Source: Clostridiales bacterium UBA4644 (GTDB lineage Bacteria > Bacillota > Clostridia > Oscillospirales > Butyricicoccaceae). Taken from it: 29,080 bases of DNA. This document shows, in pieces, positions 14,477 through 22,000 of this stretch. The notes below the pieces were generated by a model. It was not told the DNA's origin, did no database searches, and worked only from the letters and a program-made list of their open reading frames with translations. The stretch spans positions 1 through 29,080 of the forward strand of contig DHMK01000080.1 of NCBI GenBank assembly GCA_002405755.1. The letters run 5' to 3'. Numbering within the stretch: the stretch's first letter is position 1; every line of letters begins with the position of its first letter. Both the position numbers and the translations under genes were made by a program.

Positions 14477-15319
14477 TTACGCCTTGCGCGCCGCGTCCAA
14501 AACGGCCTGAGCGTGCTCCAGGCTGGGCGCGATCTGCTCCGGGGTGAACTTCATATGGTGGCAGGGGAAGGTCTCCTCCGCCAGCAGACAGCCGTGGCCC
14601 TTGACGGTATCCAGAATGATCATTACGGGCTTGTCGCTCTGGGCCTTGCCGGCCTCGATGGCCTCCAGAATGGCGTCCACGTCGTGGCCGTTGACCTTGC
14701 GGGTGAACCAGCCGAAGGCCTCGAACTTGTCCACCATGTCGCCCAGATCCAAAACGTCCTCGCAGGCCCCGTCCAGCTGCTGCTTGTTCAGGTCTACGAA
14801 GGCGATCAGATGGTCCAGCATATGGTGGGCGGCAAAGGCCGCGCCCTCCCAGACCTGGCCCTCGTCACATTCGCCATCGCCCAGCACCAGATAAACATAG
14901 CTGTCGTTGCGGCCCAGCATCCGGTTGCCCAGCGCCAGCCCGCAGGCGGTGGAGATGCCCTGGCCCAGGCTGCCGGTGGTCATGTCCACGCCGGGGGTCT
15001 TGTTCCGGTCGCAGTGGGAGGGAAGATGGGTCCCGCCCTGGTTCAGCGTCAGCAGCTCCTCCATGGGGAAAAAGCCCTTCAGGGCCAGCGTGGCATAAAC
15101 GGCGGGGCCGGCATGGCCCTTGCTCATCACCAGCTTGTCCCGCTCCTCCCACTGGGGGTGCTTGGGATCATAGCGCATTTCTCTGCCGTAGAGCACGGCC
15201 AGCAGCTCCACCACGCTCATGGCGCCGCCGATGTGGCCAAAGCCCAGATGGGCCAGCTCCTTCAGCGTTTCCACCCGGATCTCCTCGGCAAAAACGCGCA
15301 GCTCCTTGTTTTTTTCCAT
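14477..15319 (-). CDS. Transketolase, N-terminal subunit
   Basis: A 280-residue TPP-binding half of a split transketolase. Visible features are FGHIGGAMS near 27-35, SKGHAGPAVYA near 66-76, TTGSLGQG at 114-121 and the TPP/metal motif GDGECDEGQVWEG starting at 147, followed by DLNKQQLDG. Split transketolases of this type are common in Clostridia and archaea. AGGTG lies close before the ATG, with AGGAGA further upstream. It is the first gene of the operon, with a promoter at 15361-15389. Its TAA lies 7 nt from the ATG at 14469, overlapping the ribosome-binding region of the C subunit. Confidence 0.94.
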   Translation of the reverse strand: MEKNKELRVFAEEIRVETLKELAHLGFGHIGGAMSVVELLAVLYGREMRYDPKHPQWEERDKLVMSKGHAGPAVYATLALKGFFPMEELLTLNQGGTHLPSHCDRNKTPGVDMTTGSLGQGISTACGLALGNRMLGRNDSYVYLVLGDGECDEGQVWEGAAFAAHHMLDHLIAFVDLNKQQLDGACEDVLDLGDMVDKFEAFGWFTRKVNGHDVDAILEAIEAGKAQSDKPVMIILDTVKGHGCLLAEETFPCHHMKFTPEQIAPSLEHAQAVLDAARKA

Positions 15320-15360
15320 GTTTTACACCTGCTTCTCCTTTGGTTTTGTCTTAACGATTT

Positions 15361-15389
15361 ATTTTACCATAGCAGCAGGGGCTTTTCAA
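15361..15389 (-). promoter_or_regulatory. Promoter of the transketolase operon
   Basis: On the minus strand, TTGAAA (complement of 15384-15389), 17 nt, TAAAAT (complement of 15361-15366). It overlaps the last codons of the upstream zinc-ribbon gene and gives a leader of about 35 nt. Confidence 0.7.
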
Positions 15390-15555
15390 TCCCTTCGCCG
15401 GGCTTTTTGCGGCCGTGGCGGGGGAGCTTTTCCTCCAGCGCCTCCTGCAGCGCCTCCAGACACCGGCCGCACAAAAGGATCTCTCCCTCTCCCAACACCT
15501 CTCTGCAGCTGCCGCAGATCATGCAGGCGCAGCCCTTTCGCTCCGTTTGCTTCAT
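15364..15555 (-). CDS. Small zinc-ribbon-like protein, unknown function
   Basis: A 63-residue protein with a Cys-rich N-terminal half: CACMICGSC at about 9-17 and LLCGRC at about 28-33, so it probably binds one zinc through two CxxC pairs. A short helix (about 34-46) and a basic tail follow. GGGAGGTGA precedes ATG 15555 at good spacing, which decides the start over an in-frame ATG 48 bases upstream. Its 3' end contains the transketolase promoter. The family is not recognised; a small regulator or nucleic-acid binder is possible but unsupported. Confidence 0.65.
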   Translation of the reverse strand: MKQTERKGCACMICGSCREVLGEGEILLCGRCLEALQEALEEKLPRHGRKKPGEGIEKPLLLW

Positions 15556-15612
15556 GTGGTTCACCTCCCTTGCCCCCATCCTACGGCGCGGCGGCGGAAG
15601 CAAACAGAAAAC

Positions 15613-15652
15613 GCCTTCCCGGAAGGCTTCCCCGGAACGCTTCCGGGAAGCG
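15613..15652. repeat. Nested inverted repeat upstream of the portal gene
   Basis: CTTCCCGGAAG (15615-15625) and its reverse complement CTTCCGGGAAG (15640-15650) are separated by 14 nt. Each arm is itself nearly palindromic. It lies in the divergent gap between the zinc-ribbon gene (-) and the portal gene (+), where no convincing promoter was found. It could be an operator or a cruciform. Confidence 0.5.
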
Positions 15653-15711
15653 CTTCATTGGGCATTTCCCGAAAAATGCGCTGTAATAGGGCCAAAAGGA
15701 GGGAAAAACCC

Positions 15712-16968
15712 ATGATCTTCAAAACAGCATCGCAAACCATTTCTCCCCAGGAGCTTTCGCTCCATGTGGAGCGCTTTCTGCGGCAGGAGCTGCCCCGCAG
15801 ACAGCGGCTGACCGATTATTATCAGGGGCAGCAGGGCGTCCGCAAGGGTCCCGTGGCCCAGGGACGGCCGGACAATCAGCTGGTGGCCAATTACGCCAAA
15901 TACATCACCGACGTACACACCGGCTATTTCATGGGCCTGCCGCCCACGCTGACCTTCGAGCGCCGCCGGGTGCAGGAGCGCATGAACCGGGCGCTGGAGG
16001 AGGCTTCGCTGGATCGGATGCTCTATGCCGCCGCCCGGGACATGAGCATCTGCGGCGAGGGCTATCTGCTGGCCTACCTCACCGGCTACGGCCCAAGGCT
16101 GGCCCGGCTCTCGCCGCTGGAGACCTTTGTGATCACCCGGGGCGTTGCGGGGGAGGAGGCCGCCGCCGTGCGGGTCCATACCCTGGGGGCCGACCGGGCC
16201 CAGGGCGAGCTTTATCTGCCCGGCCAGCGGCTGGACTGGGAAATGCACGGCCGCCTGCTGACCTTCGGCAAGGCGGAGACGCTGCCCTTTTCCGGCCTGC
16301 CGGTGATCCGCTTTACCAACAATCTGGACGGCGCCGGCGATTTTGAGCCGGCCACCTCCCTGCTGGACGCCTACAACGTGCTGCTTTCCGGCGCCATGGA
16401 CGATATGCAGAGCGTGGCCAACGCCTTTCTGGCTCTTTACGGGGCCATGGGCACCACCCAGGAGGACGTGGACCGGGCCAACCGCAGCCGGGTCCTGTGT
16501 ATGGCAGACAACGGCCGGGCGGAGTTCGTGGTGAAAAACGTCAGCCCGGACACCCTGGCCCTGCTCAAGGCCACGCTGGTCAACGATCTGCTGGCCATCA
16601 CCATGACGCCCAACCTGCAGGACGCCGCCTTCGCCGGCAACAGCTCCGGCGTTGCGCTGGAATATAAGCTCTGGGGCATCGAGCAGGCCCGCTCCGGCAA
16701 GGAGCAGGGCTTTTCCGGCGGGCTTTATCATATCGTGGGCCTGTTTTATCAGGGTCTGCGGCATCTGGGGACGGAGGCCGGCGGCGGCTGCACGGCCCGC
16801 TTCCACAAAAATCTGCCCCAGGATGTGAGCCGGATCTGCACGGATCTGAAGACCCTGGGCAGCACCGTCTCCAACCGCACCAAGCTGGAGCTGCTGCCCT
16901 TTATCAAAGACGCGGAGGCGGAAATGGACCGCATTTCCGCAGAAAACAACAAACAGGAGGATGTATAA
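15712..16968 (+). CDS. Phage portal protein, SPP1 gp6-like
   Basis: A 418-residue protein matching the SPP1-type portal family, which forms the dodecameric DNA-entry ring of phage heads. The N-terminus has RRQRLTDYYQGQQ, then NQLVANYAKYITDVHTGYFMG (about 54-74), the classic portal wing pattern. The middle has SICGEGYLLAYL and PLETFVI. The crown region has SGVALEYKLWGIEQA and a C-terminal acidic tail. AGGAGGG precedes ATG 15712 at good spacing; the longer in-frame ORF upstream has no ribosome-binding site. The gene is intact, but no terminase, capsid or tail gene is near, so it is an orphan or a domesticated remnant. Confidence 0.88.
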   Translation: MIFKTASQTISPQELSLHVERFLRQELPRRQRLTDYYQGQQGVRKGPVAQGRPDNQLVANYAKYITDVHTGYFMGLPPTLTFERRRVQERMNRALEEASLDRMLYAAARDMSICGEGYLLAYLTGYGPRLARLSPLETFVITRGVAGEEAAAVRVHTLGADRAQGELYLPGQRLDWEMHGRLLTFGKAETLPFSGLPVIRFTNNLDGAGDFEPATSLLDAYNVLLSGAMDDMQSVANAFLALYGAMGTTQEDVDRANRSRVLCMADNGRAEFVVKNVSPDTLALLKATLVNDLLAITMTPNLQDAAFAGNSSGVALEYKLWGIEQARSGKEQGFSGGLYHIVGLFYQGLRHLGTEAGGGCTARFHKNLPQDVSRICTDLKTLGSTVSNRTKLELLPFIKDAEAEMDRISAENNKQEDV

Positions 16969-16969
16969 T

Positions 16970-17395
16970 ATGGAGCCCATCGAAGTCCAGGCGCAGGAGG
17001 AAATGCAGGAAGAAATGCAGGAGGAGCAGCAGGCGCAGACCGCCCTGGAAGCTTCCCCGGCAGCGGAGCCGCAGGCGGAGGAGCCACAGGCGGAGGAGCC
17101 ACAGGCGGTGGCGGCGCTGCAGCAGGAGCTGCAGGAGCTGAAGGAGGAACGGCGCCGCCAGCTGCTGCTGGAGGAGACCCGCACCCTTCTGGAGGAGCGG
17201 CAGATCCCCGGCGTCTTTGCGGAGTATCTTCTGGGGGCCGATCCGGAGGTCACCCGGCAAAACGCTGCGGAGTTCTGCCGGCAGTATGAGCAGGCGCTGC
17301 GGCAGGCCATGGCGGCCCGTCTCCCCCGGAGCCAGCCCCGGGATTTTGACGCCGCGCGTCCCCGCCCCTCCCGCCGGGGCGTCTTCCGGATCTGA
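16970..17395 (+). CDS. DUF4355-like phage capsid scaffolding protein
   Basis: A 141-residue protein. About residues 1-45 are very rich in Glu, Gln and Ala, including a duplicated AEEPQ unit and EEMQEEMQEE. About 46-70 is a Glu/Gln/Leu coiled coil. The C-terminal part with LEERQIPGVFAEYLLGADPEVTRQN and a following helix matches the layout of DUF4355 scaffolding proteins that follow portal genes in siphophages. AGGAGG touches an ATG at 16961 but is 9 nt from ATG 16970, so the latter is chosen. A capsid gene, expected next, is missing: the gene stops and the 175-bp element region follows. The function outside a phage is unknown. Confidence 0.75.
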   Translation: MEPIEVQAQEEMQEEMQEEQQAQTALEASPAAEPQAEEPQAEEPQAVAALQQELQELKEERRRQLLLEETRTLLEERQIPGVFAEYLLGADPEVTRQNAAEFCRQYEQALRQAMAARLPRSQPRDFDAARPRPSRRGVFRI

Positions 17396-17403
17396 AAAAG
17401 CGC

Positions 17404-17434
17404 AAAAAGGACAGGCATATTGCCTGTCCTTTCA
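17404..17434 (-). terminator. Terminator hairpin, left of element copy B
   Basis: AAGGACAGGC and GCCTGTCCTT arms around ATATT (about 17408-17432). On the minus strand it is followed by TTTGCGCTTTTTC, so it ends the subtilase transcript after it has crossed the element. The stem is identical to the right-hand hairpin at 17614-17636. Confidence 0.8.
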
Positions 17435-17435
17435 T

Positions 17436-17610
17436 CTTGTCGAAAAAGTCTGCGAAATCGCAGACTTTTTCTTATAGGATGTTTTTTCACGGACATGTGC
17501 CGGGAAAAAACACCGTGACCCACCGATTTTTCGCAAAAAATCGGTGAAACCGGCCCGCAGGCCGGAGCTAAACTGTCGAGAAAAACCCAGCGAAGCGGTT
17601 TTTCGACAGT
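17436..17610 (-). repeat. 175-bp multi-hairpin element, copy B
   Basis: The reverse-orientation counterpart of 10203-10377, with identical length. Terminal repeats are TGTCGAAAAA at 17438-17447 and its complement at 17599-17608. Compared with copy A there are ten substitutions. Six lie in the final hairpin (17448-17465) and form three exchanged base pairs. Two form another exchanged pair next to it. The remaining two are single changes, one of which restores pairing in the CACCGA/TCGGTG stem. No ORF is present. It lies between the convergent scaffold and subtilase genes. Confidence 0.85.
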
Positions 17611-17613
17611 CCC

Positions 17614-17648
17614 AAGGACAGGCCTTGCCTGTCCTTTTGTTTTTGTTT
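17614..17648 (+). terminator. Terminator hairpin, right of element copy B
   Basis: AAGGACAGGC (17614-17623) pairs with GCCTGTCCTT (17627-17636) around a 3-nt loop, followed by TTGTTTTTGTTTTG on +. It terminates the portal-scaffold transcript beyond the element. Confidence 0.85.
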
Positions 17649-17658
17649 TGTCCCGCGC

Positions 17659-19020
17659 TCATTCCGCCGGGACATAGGCCCGCCAGAGAAGGGTCACGGT
17701 CTGAGCCCGGTCGCAGAGGGTCTCCGGCGCGAAGCGATTTTCGCCCACGCCCTGGGTCACGCCGGTCTCCACCGCCCAACAGACGGCCTCATAATACCAG
17801 GCATCTTCCGGCGTATCGGAAAAGCCTGCGCCGCTGCCCTTGGGCTGGCCCAGGGCCCGCCAGAGGAGGGTCACGATCTGGGCCCGGTCGCAGACGGTCT
17901 CCGGCGCAAAGCGATTTTCGCCCACGCCCCGGGTCACGCCGGTCTCCGCCGCCCAGCAGACGGCCCGCTCCAGCTCCCCGCCCGGGGGCACATCGGAAAA
18001 GCCGCTCTCCTGCCGCGCCGGGGCGGGGCTGCCCGCCGCACGGTAAAGAAACAACGCCAGCTCGCCCCGGGTACAGGGCCGTTCCGGCCAGAACAGGGCC
18101 GTTTCCGTCTCCGCGACGCCCTGCTCCGCCGCCCAGCAAAGGGCCTTTTCATAATAAGCCCCCGCCGCCGCGTCGAAAAACGGCAGCGTCAGCGCCGCGC
18201 CGTCCAGCGCGTCCAGATCCACCACGGCCCAGCCGTCCACCGTCCTTGCCGTAAACAGCAGGGCGGAGCGCACCTGCGCCGCCGTCCAATCGGGGTGCGC
18301 CGTCCAGAGCCGCGCCGCCGCCCCGGTAACATAAGCGGCGGAAAAGCTGGTGCCCTCGCCCCGATAGCGCTTGCCGCGGATGGAGACCAGCCGCAGGTCC
18401 TCCCCCGGCGCCAGCAGGTCCACGGTATCGTTTTTCTGGGAAAAGGCCGTCACGCGCCCCGCCTCGTCGCAGGCGCCCACGCACAAAACGCTTTCGTAGC
18501 CGCCGGGATAATAGACCCGCTCCGGCGCGGCGACGCCGTCGTTGCCGGCGCTGGCGATGAGCAAAGCGCCCTTTTCCGCGGCATAGTCCGCCGCCGCACG
18601 AAGGGCCGGGCTGTCTGCGGCAGAGCCGGAGGAAAGGTTGATGATCCTGCAGCCGTAGAGATCCACGGCGTCGCGGATGGCCTGAGCCGTCAGGGCATCG
18701 TCGCCGCGAAGCGCATGACCGTCCTCGTCCGCCGTCTGGCAGACCAGCGGCACCAGCTGCACGGCGCTGCACAGTCCGCTTGCCCCGGCAGGCTCGCTGC
18801 CCGCGATGATGGCGGCGACGGCGGTGCCGTGGCCCAGCCGATCCTCCGTTCCGTCCTCCGGGCGGAGATAATTTTTGCCCGGCAGGATGCGCTCCGGCGC
18901 AACGGCGGCGGTGGAAATGCCCGTGTCGATGATGGCCGCACGAAGCGGCTCACCCTCCGCCGCAAACGCGGGGAGGGTGAGACTCGCAAGCAGGAGTAAA
19001 ATTGCAATCAGGCGTTTCAT
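17659..19020 (-). CDS. SLH-domain subtilisin-like serine protease (S8)
   Basis: A 453-residue secreted protease. A signal peptide covers about 1-21. The catalytic domain follows at once: Asp32 (IIDTG), His64 (GHGTAV), oxyanion Asn160 (SAGNDG) and Ser225 (GTSFSAA). There is no room for an I9 propeptide. About 275-453 holds three SLH repeats, the last two ending with matching ENRFAPET-x-CDRAQ segments, for attachment to secondary wall polymers. The start at 19020 overlaps the giant gene's TGA (ATGA), so the two are translationally coupled. An ATG four codons upstream is less likely. It probably acts at the cell surface, with the giant protein as candidate partner or substrate. Confidence 0.92.
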   Translation of the reverse strand: MKRLIAILLLLASLTLPAFAAEGEPLRAAIIDTGISTAAVAPERILPGKNYLRPEDGTEDRLGHGTAVAAIIAGSEPAGASGLCSAVQLVPLVCQTADEDGHALRGDDALTAQAIRDAVDLYGCRIINLSSGSAADSPALRAAADYAAEKGALLIASAGNDGVAAPERVYYPGGYESVLCVGACDEAGRVTAFSQKNDTVDLLAPGEDLRLVSIRGKRYRGEGTSFSAAYVTGAAARLWTAHPDWTAAQVRSALLFTARTVDGWAVVDLDALDGAALTLPFFDAAAGAYYEKALCWAAEQGVAETETALFWPERPCTRGELALFLYRAAGSPAPARQESGFSDVPPGGELERAVCWAAETGVTRGVGENRFAPETVCDRAQIVTLLWRALGQPKGSGAGFSDTPEDAWYYEAVCWAVETGVTQGVGENRFAPETLCDRAQTVTLLWRAYVPAE

Positions 19021-22000
19021 TGGGCGTTCCACTCGCCGGTGTTTACTTTGGCGGCGAACTTCCCTTCTTCATCCTTGCCGCAGGCAGGCAGGCTTTCGCC
19101 CGCTTCGCTATAAACCGTCGGAAGCGTGCTGCCGACCGTTACATTGGCTGTGCCGTATTCCATACGGCCCACAAGGCCGCCTCTGGTTGCATCAAGGGGC
19201 ACTTTCTCCCCTTGAACATAATTGGTATAGATAGTTATCTCTCTGCTGATCGTGAGCGTCGGATATCCAACATTCACAAAGCCGACCAAGCCGCCGACAT
19301 CCGTCCTGCCGTTAGAGCCGCCCATAACGATTTTTGTGCGCACCGTGCATGCGCTGTTGGAAAATTCGATATCTCCGTTGTTCCATCCGACCAGTCCGCC
19401 GATCCGGTATACGGCACAATGCTGCGCTTCAATACTCAGCGTTACATAAGCATTGCTTGTGCCGACAGAACAATTGATGATCGTGCCGCCGTTACTACCG
19501 ACCAGTGCGCCGATATTGTCCGAAGGACTACCGTCTTCCCGCCACTGCGAGCTGTATTTCACGGTAACACTGCTGTTCCCGCTCCTGCCAAGAACGCTGC
19601 AATTTTCCAGCGTGACTTTATTCCCGGCCATTCCCATAAACAGTCCCCAGTTGGCTTCCGTAGCGGAGCTCCCCGCTGCCGTTATCTCGCTTTCGGCAAA
19701 GGCCAGGTTGACATTTTCCACATAGCAGCCATCACCGCTGCCATAGACCCAACCGCCAAACAGCGGTTCATAACCGGTCGTGCCGGTGATCGTGATCGTA
19801 TGTGTGGTACGATAGGAAGAGAAGGAGCCGTTCAGATAGCACAGATCCAGCTGCGTTCCCGCGGGGACGCTGACATCGGCCATCAGCTTGATGCTCTGCT
19901 TGATCTTTGTGGCCTTATATTTGTAGGTCCCGGACTTGCGGGCCACAGCGAGAAAATCCTCATCGCTTTCGATATCGCCCAGGCCCCAGACTGCGGTCAG
20001 CGTAACATCCTCCGCAAGGAAGCAGACTCTGTTCCACACATTCCCACTCTCATCCAGCCAGCCAAGGAGCTTCAGGCCGGAAGGCGCGGTGAAGTCCGGT
20101 TCGTGAATTATGGCATTGTAACACCCCGTCACCGAAACAGGCTCGAGACCTTCGCCCGGCGTATAGGTAATGGTGTAACTCGGATGCTCCCACTTGGCGT
20201 AATAGGTCACATCTCCTGCGGGCGTATGCGTGGTGGTGCCATCCTCGTTTCCGGTCAGCGCTTCTGTCTCGGCGCTCAAGGCCCAACCCAGGAATTTCCA
20301 GCCCTCTGCGCTTGCCGGCTTCAGCGTGACGGATTCGCCCTTCGCCACCTTTGTCAATTTCTTGTTGGGATTCACGACGTCGACGGCTTCGCCCAGATCA
20401 TAGCTGATGGCATAAACATCCTCCGTCCACCGGGCGTAGAGGGTCAGGTCTTCGGCATACCCATCGGGGAGCTTTGTGACCTGCGTCCCTTCCGCAAAGG
20501 TCTCCGTGGTATACCAGCCGCCGAAGGTGTAGCCGGACCTGGCAGGCTCGGCCAGCGCGGCTTCTTCGCTCTCAACGGTGTAGGAGCTGGGGCAGCCCGC
20601 GACCGTGATCTCTTCATCGTCGGAAACATAGGTCACCGTGTATTCGGTGGCGCTCCAGAGGGCATACAGGGTGGCGTTCGCTGCGTTCATGAGGGTATAT
20701 TCCGCTCCGTCCGCATACTCCGCCGACTTCGCAGCCCTGTAGGTTGCCCAGCCGCTGAAGCCGTAGCCCCTGCGGGTGAACTTATTGGTGCTCAGCGTCT
20801 TCGTCTCCCCAAAGGCAAAGGCCTGCTCCGCCATCGTGCCGGTGCCGCCATTGGCATCGAAGCTGACGGAGTAGGTGCCAGCCGTCCAGACCGCCGTGAT
20901 CTTCAGCGGATAGCCGATATACTCCTCCTTGCCCGCCGCAAGCTCCAGCACACCATCGCTCGGCATAAGGCTCTCCTCGCCGATCATCCAATGACTGAAT
21001 TGATAGCCGGTCTTCTTCGGCGTGGGGATCGATCCGCCCGCACCAAAGGAATAGGTCAGATCCGTGGGATATGCCGATCCATCCAGCATCGTCCAGCCGG
21101 ACGCCGCTTCCGAGGTCTCGCCGATGGCGTCATAGAATTCGATCTCGTAGCTGTTCGCCGTCCAGACCGCCTTCAGATGCAGATCCTTTGCCGGGATCCA
21201 GAACTGCTCCAGTCTCTCATATGTCTTGCCGTCCTGGTCTATCCAATGGACAAAGCTGTAACCCGTTTTGCTTGCATAAATAGGGATCGTCTGTTTCGTG
21301 CCATAGGTATAAGTCTGGGAATACTCTGTCCATGTCTCATGGTATGTCTCATAGCCGCCGTTAAAATCAAAATAAATGGTATACTCGTTGGCTTCCCAGG
21401 TGGCCCTAATGAAGGTTTCTTTGGCCGGCATGGTCATGCCCTCCAAATTTATGGTTTTATTGGTATCACCATCAACCCACCGGTCAAAGGTATGACCCGT
21501 TCTTGTCAGTGTCGGCGCAACGATTGGCGTGCCGTAATAAACCTTTGCAGTTTCACCAAGCTTTCGGTCGTCGCCGGTATAGGCCATCCCCGCGACCAGC
21601 TCGCCGCCGCCGGGACCCCAGCTCAGACTGAACTGATTGCGCTTATAGTAGAGCTGGACGGTAATGCCCTCATGATCCAGGATCAGCCCGCTCTCCGGCC
21701 ATGCTTCACCGTTTGCGGTCGACCGTTCATACTCGATACCGCCATCTGTTTTGGCTGTGACTGTGGCTGCATCTACGCAGTAATAGAAGCCGTTGTCATT
21801 TACATCCTCGAGTTTGATCTCCTTGTTGGCATCCAGAGACCGCTCGTCTGTAAAGTTCGGCTCCGCAGGATAGTTCCCCTGAAGATCCATGAGGAAGACC
21901 TGCAGCTCATAGGTAACCTTGCAGGGATACCAGCTCACATAGTAATACTGATCTCCCGCAGGCATGGTCGCCGGGATCGTCACGGCATAGCCGCCCTGCT

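Noticed and set aside
12461..14547. Long + strand frames opposite malic enzyme and transketolase
   Set aside because: Shadows of well-identified minus-strand enzymes, without ribosome-binding sites.
15712..17395. A complete prophage
   Set aside because: Only portal and scaffold are present, and neighbours on both sides are cellular genes. No attachment-site duplication was recognised around the pair.
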